The notes beneath the pieces were generated by a model. The model saw only the letters and a list, made by a program, of their open reading frames with translations. It was not told the DNA's origin and searched no databases. The translations under genes and the position numbers were made by a program. Positions 26,215 to 34,999 of a stretch of DNA of 64,000 nt are shown here, one piece after another. The stretch is from Streptomyces sp. AM 4-1-1 (lineage in GTDB: Bacteria; Actinomycetota; Actinomycetes; Streptomycetales; Streptomycetaceae). Where the stretch lies: positions 5,022,001 through 5,086,000 of the forward strand of contig NZ_CP119145.1 in assembly GCF_029167625.1 (NCBI RefSeq). Direction: 5' to 3'. Within the stretch, counting starts at the first letter, position 1, and every line of letters begins with the position of its first letter.

Positions 26215-27330
26215 TCAGAGCCAGCCGTTGCGCTTGAGGGTGCGGTGGATGGAGAAGCAGACGCCTCCGATGAGGGCCAGCACCAGTGGGTAGCCGTACG
26301 TCCACTTGGTCTCCGGCATGTTCTCGAAGTTCATGCCGTACACCCCGCAGATCATCGTCGGCACGGCGACGATGGCCGCCCACGAAGTGATCTTGCGCAT
26401 GTCCTCGTTCTGCGCGACCGTCGCCTGTGCCAGATTCGCCTGGAGGATCGAGTTCAGCAGCTCGTCGTAGCCGACGACCTCCTCCTGCACCCGTGCCAGG
26501 TGGTCGGCGACATCGCGGAAGTACTTCTGGATGTCGGGGTCGATCAGCCGCATCGGCCGCTCGCTGAGCAACTGCATCGGACGCAGCAGCGGTGAGACGG
26601 CCCGCTTGAACTCCAGTACCTCGCGCTTCAGTTGATAGATCCGGCCCGCGTCCGCGCCGCGCGTGGCGCCCTTCGACGGTGCGGAGAAGACCCCGATCTC
26701 CACCTCGTCGATGTCGTCCTGGAGAGCCGCGGCCACCGCGATGTAGCCGTCGACGACATGGTCGGCGATCGAGTGCAGCACGGCCGACGGGCCCTTCGCC
26801 AGCAGTTCCGCGTCGTCCTGGAGCCGCTGCCGGAGCGCGCGCAGCGAACCGTGACCGCCGTGCCGCACGGTGATGACGAAGTCCCGGCCGGTGAAGCACA
26901 TGACCTCACCGGTCTCCACGACCTCGCTGGTCGCGGTCAGTTCCGCGTGCTCCACGTAGTGGATGGTCTTGAAGACGGTGAACAGCGTGTCGTCGTAGCG
27001 TTCCAGCTTCGGCCGCTGGTGGGCGTGGACCGCGTCCTCCACGGCGAGCGGGTGCAGCCCGAACTCCCTTGCGATACCGGCGAATTCCTCCTCGGTCGGC
27101 TCATGGAGGCCGATCCAGGCGAAGCCCCCCTCCTCCCGTACCCGCAGCATCGCCTCGTGCGGCGTCTGGCAGGTGTCGTCCTCCACCCGGCGGCCGTCGC
27201 GGTAGACCGCGCAGTCGACCACCGCGCTGCACGCGGACGGATCGCGGGTGGTGTCGTAGCCGCCGCTGTAGGGGGTGCTGCTCTTGCGCAGGGACGGGCG
27301 TACCACGGCGCGCAGACGAATCATCGACAT
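26215..27330 (-). CDS. corA: CorA-family magnesium/cobalt transporter
   Basis: 371 aa. The C-terminal YGMNFENMPE contains the CorA GMN signature between two membrane helices (ITSWAAIVAVPTMICGVYGM and YPLVLALIGGVCFSIHRTL). The long cytoplasmic N domain includes IGLHEPTEEEFAGIAREFGL. ATG 27330 has AAGGAG with a 6-nt spacer; ATG 27324 is alternative. It encodes a homopentameric inner-membrane channel for Mg2+. An unusually long upstream region carries direct and inverted repeats. Confidence 0.93.
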   Translation of the reverse strand: MSMIRLRAVVRPSLRKSSTPYSGGYDTTRDPSACSAVVDCAVYRDGRRVEDDTCQTPHEAMLRVREEGGFAWIGLHEPTEEEFAGIAREFGLHPLAVEDAVHAHQRPKLERYDDTLFTVFKTIHYVEHAELTATSEVVETGEVMCFTGRDFVITVRHGGHGSLRALRQRLQDDAELLAKGPSAVLHSIADHVVDGYIAVAAALQDDIDEVEIGVFSAPSKGATRGADAGRIYQLKREVLEFKRAVSPLLRPMQLLSERPMRLIDPDIQKYFRDVADHLARVQEEVVGYDELLNSILQANLAQATVAQNEDMRKITSWAAIVAVPTMICGVYGMNFENMPETKWTYGYPLVLALIGGVCFSIHRTLKRNGWL

Positions 27331-27754
27331 GGCTGACTCCTTCACGGAGGGCCGTCGGGCGGGGGCGTGGAACAGCCCGGAATGGGGACGTGTCGCTACG
27401 TCCGCAAAGCGGGCGGCACCGCGGCAGCGCGATGACGGCGTTCGCTACAGACAGGCAAAAACACAGAGGCAAAAACGAGGTGCTCTTCCGTCGTGCGAAA
27501 TGCCTCGGGCCCTGACCGGGCGGGCCTCAGATCACAGAGGAAAGACGTCCTTCGGAAGAGCGGGTGCTACTGCACGGCCGACTTCGATCCACCGCAGCCC
27601 CACCTCCTCCGGCCGGTCCCCCGTGGGGGACGACGTGTCATCGGGGCTGAGAGCGACGCTTCTGCGTGCTGCCCCGACCAGCTGCCAAGACTATCAGCCG
27701 CCTATGGGCCAATCCCTTACTTTGCCCATTCCATAGGCGATCTATGCTCGCTCC
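27331..27754. other. corA leader/SUFU promoter spacer
   Basis: 424 bp between divergent genes. It contains AGGCAAAAAC repeated at 27453 and 27467 (period 14), and complementary arms GCTCTTCCG (27482-27490) and CGGAAGAGC (27553-27561) enclosing 62 nt. A TATGCT -10 for the plus-strand gene lies at 27743. No ORF is convincing. Confidence 0.55.
27743..27748 (+). promoter_or_regulatory. -10 box for leaderless SUFU-like gene
   Basis: TATGCT, 6 nt before ATG 27755, with TTTGCC (27721-27726) 16 nt upstream as a possible -35. Confidence 0.55.
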
Positions 27755-28339
27755 ATGGGAGAAGTTCTTGCACTGGTCGAGGCCCGGTTGTCGACCGCCC
27801 TCGGTGACCCGGACGCACGCGCCGCGGTCACCTTTCTCGGCACCGACCGCGTCGAGGTGCTCCGCTTCCGCGACGGTGATCTGGTGCGCTACGCCACGCT
27901 GGGGATGTCCGCCCGGCCGATGTCCGACCCCACCGCGACCCTCGCCGACCCGGTGAAGGGACCGCGCGCCGAGCTGGTGCTCAGCGTGCGGGCCGGGCTC
28001 GCCGACACCGACCAGGTGCTGCGCCCGCTGGCCGTGCTGGCCGCCTCGCCCCAGGTCGAAGGGGTGATCGTGGCGCCGGGTGCCTCGCTGGACCTCGGCG
28101 CGCCGCTGTGGCCGGACGCGCCGTTCGACTCGGTGCTGGTCGCCGAACCGGGCGGTCTGGTCGAGGACATGGAGCTGGACGCCCCGATGGAGCCGGTGCG
28201 GTTCCTGCCCCTGCTGCCCATGACGCGCAACGAGGCCGCGTGGAAACGGGTCAGGGGGGCGCGGGAGCTGCGGGAGCGGTGGCTGTCGCACGGCACGGAT
28301 CTGCGGGACCCGCTGCGGGGGTCCGTACCGCTGGACTGA
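27755..28339 (+). CDS. Suppressor-of-fused (SUFU) domain protein
   Basis: 194 aa. The SUFU-like core is visible in [40 protein letters not shown], then [19 protein letters not shown] near the end. Bacterial SUFU proteins are widespread, often linked to immunity or toxin contexts, but here no toxin is near, so the role is unknown. Probably leaderless. A 20-bp triplicate repeat begins at its stop codon. Confidence 0.82.
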   Translation: MGEVLALVEARLSTALGDPDARAAVTFLGTDRVEVLRFRDGDLVRYATLGMSARPMSDPTATLADPVKGPRAELVLSVRAGLADTDQVLRPLAVLAASPQVEGVIVAPGASLDLGAPLWPDAPFDSVLVAEPGGLVEDMELDAPMEPVRFLPLLPMTRNEAAWKRVRGARELRERWLSHGTDLRDPLRGSVPLD

Positions 28340-28397
28340 TCGTGGGTGATCGCGAGCGATCGAGGGTGGTCGCGACTGATCGTGGGCGGTCGCGGGG
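28338..28397. repeat. 20-bp tandem repeat, three copies
   Basis: Units start at 28338, 28358 and 28378; consensus GATCGTGGGTGGTCGCGAGC with a few changes per copy. The array begins inside the SUFU gene's stop codon. Confidence 0.85.
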
Positions 28398-28538
28398 CCG
28401 TGCGGTTCGACCGCGTTCACGCGCGGGGCCGCGGCGACGGGGGCGTGGAGCGTGTGCGGCGGTACGGGTACGGGGAAGCCCCGCCCGCGGCGAGGGGGAG
28501 CGCCGGGGCGGGACAGCCCTTAGGGCCGGACCGGTCGG

Positions 28539-29771
28539 TCAGTCGGCGAAGACCGTGACGCCGTCCTCGGTGGCGTGCTTCGGCAGCAGCTCCTCCGCCC
28601 GGTGCGTCAGCGCCGTCCGCCTGATCCGGACGACGACGGCGCCGGTCACCGCCGCGACCGCGGCGACGACGAACGGGATGTGGATGTCGCTCCACTCCTC
28701 GATCTTCGGGGCGAGGAACGGCGCGGCGGCGGCGGCGAACCACCGGACGAAGTTGTACCCGGCGCTCGCCACCGGGCGCGGCGCGTCGGAGACGCCGAGT
28801 GCCAGCTCCGTGTAGACGGTGTTGTTCATGCCGATGAAGGCCCCCGAGACGACGGTGCAGACGATCGCCGTCGTGTGATTCCCGTACCCCAGCACCAGCA
28901 GGTCGGCGGCGAGCAGCAGCAGTGAGCCGCCGAGCACCGTGAGCGAGCCGAACCGCCTCTGCAACCGGGGTGCCACGAGCACCGAGAAGACCGCGAGCAG
29001 CAGCCCCCAGGCGAAGAAGACGGCACCCGACTTGTACGGCGTCATGTTCAGCACGAACGGGGTGAACGCCAGGATCGTGAAGAACGCGTAGTTGTAGAAG
29101 AACGCCGACGCGGCGACCGAGGCGAGGCCGCGGTGGCCGAGCGCCCTGAGCGGGTCGAGCAGGGAGGTCTTCCGGGCCGGCCTGGGCTGTTCGCGCAGGA
29201 ACGCCGTGATGCAGACGAATCCGATCGCCATCAGCGCGGCGGTGCCGAAGAACGGGTAGCGCCAGCTGGCGTTGCCGAGCAGGGCGCCGAGGAGCGGACC
29301 GCACGCCATGCCGAGGCCGAGCGCCGACTCGTACAGCAGGATCGCCGCCGCACTGCCGCCCGCCGCCGCGCCGACGATGACGGCGAGCGCGGTCGACACG
29401 AAGAGGGCGTTGCCGAGGCCCCAGCCGGCGCGGAAGCCGACCAGCTCACCGACGGACGACGAGGTGCCGGACAGCGCCGCGAAGACCACGACGAGCGCCA
29501 GACCGGCGAGGAGCGTCTTGCGGCCGCCGATGCGGCTGGAGACGAAACCGGTGACGAGCATCGCCACCGCGGTGATCAGGAAGTACGAGGTGAAGAGGAG
29601 GGACACCTGACTGGGCGTCGCCTCCAGGCCCTTGGCGATGGACGGCAGGATCGGGTCGACCAGCCCGATTCCCATGAACGCGACGACGGAGGCGCCCGCC
29701 GTGGCCCAGACGGCCTTCGGCTGGCGCAGGATGCTGCCGGCACCCTCGTCGAACGAATCCTCTCCTTGCAT
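28539..29771 (-). CDS. MFS drug-type efflux transporter
   Basis: 410 aa, 12 predicted membrane helices. The first helices are VWATAGASVVAFMGIGLVDP and VSLLFTSYFLITAVAMLVTG, with the MFS loop SSRIGGRKTLL between helices 2 and 3. Helix 5 region GLGMACGPLLGALLG resembles motif C of drug antiporters (DHA1 12/14-helix). ATG 29771 follows GGGAGC. Its promoter contains a 13-bp palindrome in the -35/-10 spacer, so substrate-induced derepression is likely. No regulator gene is adjacent. Substrate unknown. Confidence 0.88.
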   Translation of the reverse strand: MQGEDSFDEGAGSILRQPKAVWATAGASVVAFMGIGLVDPILPSIAKGLEATPSQVSLLFTSYFLITAVAMLVTGFVSSRIGGRKTLLAGLALVVVFAALSGTSSSVGELVGFRAGWGLGNALFVSTALAVIVGAAAGGSAAAILLYESALGLGMACGPLLGALLGNASWRYPFFGTAALMAIGFVCITAFLREQPRPARKTSLLDPLRALGHRGLASVAASAFFYNYAFFTILAFTPFVLNMTPYKSGAVFFAWGLLLAVFSVLVAPRLQRRFGSLTVLGGSLLLLAADLLVLGYGNHTTAIVCTVVSGAFIGMNNTVYTELALGVSDAPRPVASAGYNFVRWFAAAAAPFLAPKIEEWSDIHIPFVVAAVAAVTGAVVVRIRRTALTHRAEELLPKHATEDGVTVFAD

Positions 29772-29810
29772 GAGTGCTCCCGCTCTCCCTCGGCTCGTGG
29801 TGATGTGCAC

Positions 29811-29839
29811 AGAATAAGTTAGACAATCTAATAAATGCA
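29811..29839 (-). promoter_or_regulatory. MFS promoter with embedded operator
   Basis: On the minus strand TTGCAT (29839-29834), a 17-bp spacer, then TATTCT (29816-29811). The spacer contains the perfect palindrome TTAGACAATCTAA (29819-29831; 5-3-5), in an AT-rich island of a GC-rich genome. A repressor of the MarR or TetR type bound here would block sigma-70-type RNA polymerase. Confidence 0.65.
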
Positions 29840-29938
29840 AGCTACATCTACCTTCCCGGCCGCCGACGGGGGAGCGGCGCACGGCGGACGGGTGATCGTC
29901 CTTGACGTGGGGACACCCGGGGAGGACCGTGGGGCGGT

Positions 29939-30589
29939 ATGAGGGGTGAACCCAGTTGCCCGAGGTGCGGAGGCCGGGTCAGCGCGCCCGGTCTGTTCGC
30001 CGACTCCTGGCAGTGCCCCGCACACGGTGATGTCCACCCGCAGCAGCCCGTGATCCCGCCCAGCGTCGAAGCGCTCGGCGTGGTCGTGCACCGCGCCCGG
30101 GTCCCGGTGTGGATGCCCTGGCCACTGCCCGTCGGCTGGCTGTTCACGGGAGTGGCGTACGCGGGCGACGACCGTACCGGCGGCCGGGCCACCGCCGTCG
30201 CCTGCTCGGGCCCCGGACCGCTCGGCGGCATCGGTGAACTGCTGCTGGTCGCGGAGGAACTGAGCGTCGGACTCGGCGCGCGGTACGCCGGGGTGAGCGG
30301 CCTCGACCCGGGCCCGTACCTCGGCGTCGACGGCCCGCCGGACGCCAAGGTGCTGGCCGCCGGGCGGCCCACCCCGCTCTGGCAGGTGCGGGGCGCGCCC
30401 GCCGACCGCGCGGTCTTCGCGGGCGAGGCGTGCGGGCTGTGGCTCTGGGCGATCGTCTGGCCCGAGCGGTCGGGGCTGCTGATGTACGACGAACTCGTGC
30501 TGACCGACCTGCGGGACGCGGGCGGCGAGGTCGACCTCGTACCCTGCGGGGCGCTGACCCCGCGCCTGATCGACCGGCCGGAGGGCTGA
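29939..30589 (+). CDS. DUF6758-like protein with zinc ribbon
   Basis: 216 aa. The N-terminus has a zinc-ribbon-like pair, CPRCGG at about residues 7-12 and CPAHGD at about 26-31. The remaining beta-rich domain (VPVWMPWPLPVGWLFTGVAY, then GIGELLLVAEELSVGLGARY) matches a conserved actinobacterial family (DUF6758 by memory). Function unknown. It may be co-transcribed with the PHP gene 108 bp downstream. Confidence 0.75.
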   Translation: MRGEPSCPRCGGRVSAPGLFADSWQCPAHGDVHPQQPVIPPSVEALGVVVHRARVPVWMPWPLPVGWLFTGVAYAGDDRTGGRATAVACSGPGPLGGIGELLLVAEELSVGLGARYAGVSGLDPGPYLGVDGPPDAKVLAAGRPTPLWQVRGAPADRAVFAGEACGLWLWAIVWPERSGLLMYDELVLTDLRDAGGEVDLVPCGALTPRLIDRPEG

Positions 30590-30697
30590 GGCGCGTCACC
30601 ACGGGCATCGCCGCAGGTCGGGGGTGACGGATGATCATACGAAGGCCGGTTATCCTTGAGAGTCCCCTGTCCGGCCGCGAGCACTGGAGTCCGAGTC

Positions 30698-31564
30698 GTG
30701 CGCATCGACCTGCACACCCACTCCACCGCGTCGGACGGCACCGACACCCCCGCCGAGCTGGTGCGCAACGCCGCCGCCGCGGGGCTGGACGTCGTCGCGC
30801 TCACCGACCACGACACCGTACGGGGACATGCCGAGGCCGCCGCCGCGCTGCCCGGAGGACTCACCCTCGTCACCGGCGCCGAGCTGTCCTGCCGGCTCGA
30901 CGGCGTGGGCCTCCACATGCTCGCGTACCTCTTCGACCCCGACGAGCCCGAGTTCGCCCGGGAACGCGAGCTGGTCCGGGACGACCGGGTGCCCCGCGCC
31001 CGCGCCATGGTCGACAAGCTCCGCCGACTGGGCGTCCCCGTCACCTGGGAGCAGGTCGCCCGGATCGCCGGGGACGGCTCCGTCGGACGTCCGCACATCG
31101 CCAGCGCCCTCGTCGAACTGGGTGTCGTCGCGACCGTCTCCGACGCCTTCACCCCCGAGTGGCTGGCCGACGGCGGCCGGGCGTACGCGGGCAAACACGA
31201 ACTCGACCCCTTCGACGCCATCCGGCTGGTCAAGGCCGCCGGGGGCGTCACCGTCTTCGCCCACCCGCTCGCCGTGAAGCGCGGCGAGGTGCTGCCCGAG
31301 TCGTCCATAGCGCGGCTCGCGGCGGCCGGACTCGACGGCATCGAGGTCGACCACACGGACCACGACGAGCCCACCAGGGCCCGGCTGCGCGCCCTCGCCC
31401 GCGAACTCGGCCTGCTCGTCACCGGAGCCAGCGACTACCACGGCAGCCGGAAGACCGTCCGGCTCGGCGAGTGCGTCACCGACCCCGAGATCTACGGGGA
31501 GATCACCCGGCGGGCCACGGGAGCCTTCCCGGTGCCGGGTGCCGGCGGAGTCCGCCACCCGTAA
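30698..31564 (+). CDS. PHP-domain phosphoesterase
   Basis: 288 aa. PHP metal ligands are in order: DLHTHSTASDG, LTDHDT, ELSCR, GRPHIA, VFAHP, and the C-terminal GASDYHG. Stand-alone PHP proteins of this type resemble RNase AM/3',5'-nucleoside bisphosphate phosphatases (YciV/TrpH family). GTG 30698 with CTGGAG upstream is chosen over an in-frame ATG at 30656. A TATCCT hexamer at 30649 may be its -10. Confidence 0.88.
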   Translation: MRIDLHTHSTASDGTDTPAELVRNAAAAGLDVVALTDHDTVRGHAEAAAALPGGLTLVTGAELSCRLDGVGLHMLAYLFDPDEPEFARERELVRDDRVPRARAMVDKLRRLGVPVTWEQVARIAGDGSVGRPHIASALVELGVVATVSDAFTPEWLADGGRAYAGKHELDPFDAIRLVKAAGGVTVFAHPLAVKRGEVLPESSIARLAAAGLDGIEVDHTDHDEPTRARLRALARELGLLVTGASDYHGSRKTVRLGECVTDPEIYGEITRRATGAFPVPGAGGVRHP

Positions 31565-31699
31565 CACCTCGCGCGGTGCCCGCCGCCGCACGCCCGTCCC
31601 CGTACCGCTCCACCCGTCACACTCCCGCGCGCCCGCGCGGCGTTCAGTCCGCGGGCGCGCACCTCGTCTCGCCCCGCTCTCTCATCGCAAGGCCACACT

Positions 31700-32305
31700 G
31701 TGTTCGACGTTGCTGTCTTCGGGTCCCTCTTTCTCACGCTATTTGTGATTATGGACCCGCCCGGGATCACCCCGATCTTCCTCGCCCTCACCGCGGGCCG
31801 TCCCGCGAAGACGCAGCGGCGGATGGCGTTGCAGGCCGTCGCCGTCGCGTTCGGCGTGATCGCCGTCTTCGGCGTGCTCGGCCAGCAGATCCTCGACTAC
31901 CTGCACGTCTCCGTCCCCGCCCTGATGATCGCGGGCGGGCTGCTCCTGCTGCTGATCGCGCTCGATCTGCTGACCGGCAAGACCGACGAGCCGACGCAGA
32001 CCAAGGACGTCAACGTCGCGCTCGTACCCCTGGGGATGCCGCTGCTCGCCGGTCCCGGTGCCATCGTTTCGGTGATTCTGGCGGTGCAGCACGCCGACGG
32101 CGTGGGCTCCCAGATCTCCGTCTGGTCCGCGATCATCGCCATGCACGTCGTGCTCTGGCTGACCATGCGCTACTCGCTGCTGATCATCCGGGTGATCAAG
32201 GACGGTGGCGTCGTGCTGGTCACCCGGCTCGCCGGGATGATGCTCTCCGCCATCGCCGTACAGCAGATCATCAACGGTGTCACCCAGGTCATCCGGAACG
32301 CCTGA
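31700..32305 (+). CDS. MarC-family integral membrane protein
   Basis: 201 aa with six membrane helices. LTLFVIMDPPGITPIFLALT near the N-terminus and GMPLLAGPGAIVSVIL in the middle are MarC-family motifs. Despite the name, the family is not shown to confer multiple antibiotic resistance; function unknown. GTG start. It is followed by a strong terminator. Confidence 0.88.
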   Translation: MFDVAVFGSLFLTLFVIMDPPGITPIFLALTAGRPAKTQRRMALQAVAVAFGVIAVFGVLGQQILDYLHVSVPALMIAGGLLLLLIALDLLTGKTDEPTQTKDVNVALVPLGMPLLAGPGAIVSVILAVQHADGVGSQISVWSAIIAMHVVLWLTMRYSLLIIRVIKDGGVVLVTRLAGMMLSAIAVQQIINGVTQVIRNA

Positions 32306-32331
32306 GACACCGCGCGGCGCCCCGGCACCAC

Positions 32332-32366
32332 AGCGCCCCCGCACGGTCGGACCGTGCGGGGGCGCT
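32332..32366. terminator. 17-bp hairpin between MarC and a small convergent gene
   Basis: Arms 32332-32348 and 32350-32366 are exact reverse complements (effective loop about 5 nt), followed by TCGTCTTA. Bidirectional. Confidence 0.9.
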
Positions 32367-32425
32367 TCGTCTTATACGTCCACGGGGAACGCCGGAGCGT
32401 CCTTGCGTCCCCCCGTCACCAGGTG

Positions 32426-32578
32426 TTACGAAGCCGAGGTGTCGGCCGGGCGGATGTAGATGCGCTGGCCCACCGAGGCGGCCTGCTGCACGATCCGCTT
32501 GACGGAGGCGGCGTCCACGACCGTGCTGTCGACGGCGGTACCGTCGACATCGTCCAGTCGCATGATCTCGAAGCGCAT
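32426..32578 (-). CDS. Small conserved protein, 50 aa
   Basis: Sequence runs MRFEIMRLDDVDGTAVDST, VVDAASVKRIVQQAASVGQR, IYIRPADTSAS. Small, soluble and beta/alpha-like; conserved in Streptomyces as far as I recall. ATG 32578 has GAAGGGAAG upstream. A 7-bp hairpin and a second purine-rich GCAGGAGG lie in the leader. Convergent with MarC across a terminator. Confidence 0.75.
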   Translation of the reverse strand: MRFEIMRLDDVDGTAVDSTVVDAASVKRIVQQAASVGQRIYIRPADTSAS

Positions 32579-32621
32579 ATGGCTTCCCTTCGTCTGATCC
32601 TCCTGCTGGAGAACTACTGAA

Positions 32622-32639
32622 GGACGGGTGAACCCGTCC
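32622..32639 (-). promoter_or_regulatory. Leader hairpin of the 50-aa protein gene
   Basis: GGACGGG-TGAA-CCCGTCC, a 7-bp stem with tetraloop, 44 nt upstream of the ATG. Purpose unknown. Confidence 0.4.
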
Positions 32640-32787
32640 GCGAGGATGAGGAGCGCGAGACACGGAGGTCCCTCGCTCCCAGGGGGTACAACGGCTTGCC
32701 TCCTGCAATCATTCCCTACGCTAAGGAAATTTTTTGGATGTCTAAGCACCAGCCGTCACTCGCGCATACGCGGACCACGAGGTCCGT

Positions 32788-33675
32788 ATGAACGACGTCG
32801 ACGTCCGTGACCATCTCGACCGCACCAACGAGCTGCTGCAACGCGTGCTCGCCGAGGTCTCCAAGACACCTTCTACCCACGCGATCTTCGTCGACGCGGG
32901 CTATGTGTACGCGGCGGCGGGACTCCTCGTCACCGGCACCGAGGACCGCCGCTCCTTCGACCTCGACGCGGAAGGGCTGATCGAGGCCTTCATCGACAAG
33001 GCCCGCACGATCTTCGCGGACAGCAGGCTCCTGCGCGTCTACTGGTACGACGGAGCCAGGCGCCGTATCCACACGGTCGAGCAGCAGTCCATCGCCGAAC
33101 TACCGGACGTCAAGGTCCGACTGGGCAACCTCAACGCCAACAACCAGCAGAAGGGCGTCGACTCACTCATCCGCACCGATCTGGAATCACTCGCCCGGCA
33201 CCGGGCGATCAGTGACGCCGCGCTCGTCGGCGGCGACGAGGACCTGGTATCGGCCGTCGAGGCGGCGCAGGGGTACGGCGCCCGGGTCCATCTGTGGGGC
33301 ATCGAGGCGGGGGAGGGGCGCAACCAGGCGGAACCGCTGCTCTGGGAGGTCGACAGCCAGCGCACCTTCGACCTCGACTTCTGCCGCCCGTACGTCACCC
33401 GTCGGCCCGTCACCACGTACGAGGACGACACCCCGGCGCCGTCGCGCGACGACGTCCGCTTCGTCGGCGCGCAGATCGCGGCGACCTGGCTCTCGTCCCG
33501 GGGCCGGGAGTCCCTCGCCGATCTGCTGCCGGGGCATCCCTATCTCCCCGGTTCCGTCGACCAGGACCTGCTGGTCGAGGCGGAACGGCTGCTCCAGCAC
33601 TCGCTGCGCGGCCACGCCCATCTGCGACGGGCGCTGAGGGACGGTTTCTGGCAGCACCTCCAGTCCCAGTACTGA
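32788..33675 (+). CDS. NYN-domain (PIN-like) ribonuclease
   Basis: 295 aa. The NYN core has acidic residues in AIFVDAGYVYAAAG, DSLIRTDLESLA and LVGGDEDLVSAVEAA, consistent with a metal-dependent RNase. The C-terminal roughly 100 residues form an OST-HTH/LOTUS-like helical segment (FVGAQIAATWLSSRGRESLA). ATG 32788. A TTGCCT/TACGCT pair at 32696/32717 may be its promoter. Confidence 0.82.
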   Translation: MNDVDVRDHLDRTNELLQRVLAEVSKTPSTHAIFVDAGYVYAAAGLLVTGTEDRRSFDLDAEGLIEAFIDKARTIFADSRLLRVYWYDGARRRIHTVEQQSIAELPDVKVRLGNLNANNQQKGVDSLIRTDLESLARHRAISDAALVGGDEDLVSAVEAAQGYGARVHLWGIEAGEGRNQAEPLLWEVDSQRTFDLDFCRPYVTRRPVTTYEDDTPAPSRDDVRFVGAQIAATWLSSRGRESLADLLPGHPYLPGSVDQDLLVEAERLLQHSLRGHAHLRRALRDGFWQHLQSQY

Positions 33676-33902
33676 CGTGGGGCGGGGCGCGGACCCGGTG
33701 CCGGGGGCCCCGACCGGGCCGGGATCAGGCGCGGCGGGGCGGACGGGCCGGACGGGGGGAGGCCGGAGCCGGACGCGCTTCCCGCGGGGGCCTGCCGGGT
33801 GCGGCGAGCCGCCGCACCGTGTTCGGCGGGTGTCCCGCCGGGTGGGGTGCGCCGGGGTTCATCGGGTCTCCCCGGGTCCGCCCGGGTTCGCGGGGCGTCC
33901 GC

Positions 33903-34829
33903 CTACAGGCCGTCCCAGAAGGAGACCAGCGCCTCGACCGTCCGCTCCGGGCGGTCCGTGTTGGGGGAGTGCTGGGCACCCTCGATCGTGGTGCGGCGCG
34001 CGCCCAGCCGCTCCGCCATGGCGTCGAGCGACGGCACCGGCCAGGTGTCGTCGTGGACGCCCGACACCACGTGCACGGGCAGCCCCACGGCGGCCAGTTC
34101 GACCACCCGGTCGGGCTCGGTCGCCAGCTGACGACCGGTGGCGATCAGCTGGGCGCGGTCGTGGCGCAGCCAGCGGCGGCGCAGGGCGTCACCGTCCGGG
34201 GAGGCGTCCTGCGGCGGGTCCAGTGCCTGCATCACCTGCCACACCTCGGCCATGGTCATCGTGGTGAGCGCGTCGCTGAGCATCCGTACCCGCTCCTGCT
34301 GGACCGGGACCACCCGCGCGGGGCCCGAGGACATCAGGGTGAGCGAACGGAACGGCGAGGCGTCGAGCAGTACGGCGGCGCGGGCGATCAGACCGCCGAG
34401 CGAGTGGCCGAGCAGATGGACGGGCGGACGGACGGGCCCGGTGGCCGCGCCGCTGTCCTTCGTGCCGCTGACCGCTGCGTCGTCGTCGGCGTCACCGTCC
34501 GCGTCGCCGTCCGTCGCGCCGAGCGCGATCGCCTGGGCCAGCACATCCCGCGCCAACTCGCCCTGGCTGTACGCCTCCTGACGGCCCGTCCCCTCCGTCT
34601 CGTACTGGCCGCGGCCGTCGACGGCGACCGCCCGGTAGCCGGCCGCGGTGAGCGGTTCCAGCATCGCGATGAAGTCCTCCTTGCTGCCGAGGTACCCGGG
34701 CAGCAGGAGTGCGGTCGCGCGTGGCGGGGTGTCCGGCGTGGCGTCCAGGACGGCGAAGTCGCCGCGCGGGGTACGGAGCCGATGGGCGCGGGCGCAGGGG
34801 GGCGGGGCAAAGGTGTGCGGCCGACTCAT
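33903..34829 (-). CDS. Alpha/beta hydrolase
   Basis: 308 aa. Nucleophile elbow GHSLGG, an upstream LLLPGYLGSK oxyanion loop, VSGVHDDTWPV (Asp) and EGAQHSPNT (His) complete the triad. An acidic DGDADGDADDDA insertion sits before the nucleophile. ATG 34829 lacks a Shine-Dalgarno; TAGCCT lies 6 nt upstream, suggesting a leaderless mRNA. Substrate unknown. The 227-bp region downstream has no recognisable element. Confidence 0.85.
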   Translation of the reverse strand: MSRPHTFAPPPCARAHRLRTPRGDFAVLDATPDTPPRATALLLPGYLGSKEDFIAMLEPLTAAGYRAVAVDGRGQYETEGTGRQEAYSQGELARDVLAQAIALGATDGDADGDADDDAAVSGTKDSGAATGPVRPPVHLLGHSLGGLIARAAVLLDASPFRSLTLMSSGPARVVPVQQERVRMLSDALTTMTMAEVWQVMQALDPPQDASPDGDALRRRWLRHDRAQLIATGRQLATEPDRVVELAAVGLPVHVVSGVHDDTWPVPSLDAMAERLGARRTTIEGAQHSPNTDRPERTVEALVSFWDGL

Positions 34830-34835
34830 ACGATC

Positions 34836-34841
34836 AGGCTA
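34836..34841 (-). promoter_or_regulatory. -10 box for leaderless hydrolase gene
   Basis: TAGCCT on the minus strand, 6 nt before ATG 34829. Confidence 0.5.
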
Positions 34842-34916
34842 TCGGTTGTCCGGGCGCGGGACGGCGGGGCGGGCGGTGACGCGGCAGGCGGTGACGGGGC
34901 CGGGCACCGTACGGCC

Positions 34917-34963
34917 GAACGGCCCCGGTCGTACCGCCGTGCGCGGTACGACCGGGGCCGTTC
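34917..34963 (-). terminator. 21-bp perfect hairpin after the DEAD-box helicase
   Basis: Arms 34917-34937 and 34943-34963 are exact reverse complements with a 5-nt loop, 37 nt beyond the helicase stop. Confidence 0.92.
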
Positions 34964-34999
34964 AGTGGTGGTGCGGGTGGTGCGGGGTCCGGTCGGCGA

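Noticed and set aside
27331..27754. Known magnesium riboswitch (M-box or ykoK type) upstream of corA
   Set aside because: No conserved core motif was recognised; kept only as an uncharacterised structured leader.
27755..28339. SUFU protein as part of a contact-dependent toxin-immunity pair
   Set aside because: No toxin, secretion or polymorphic-repeat gene lies nearby.
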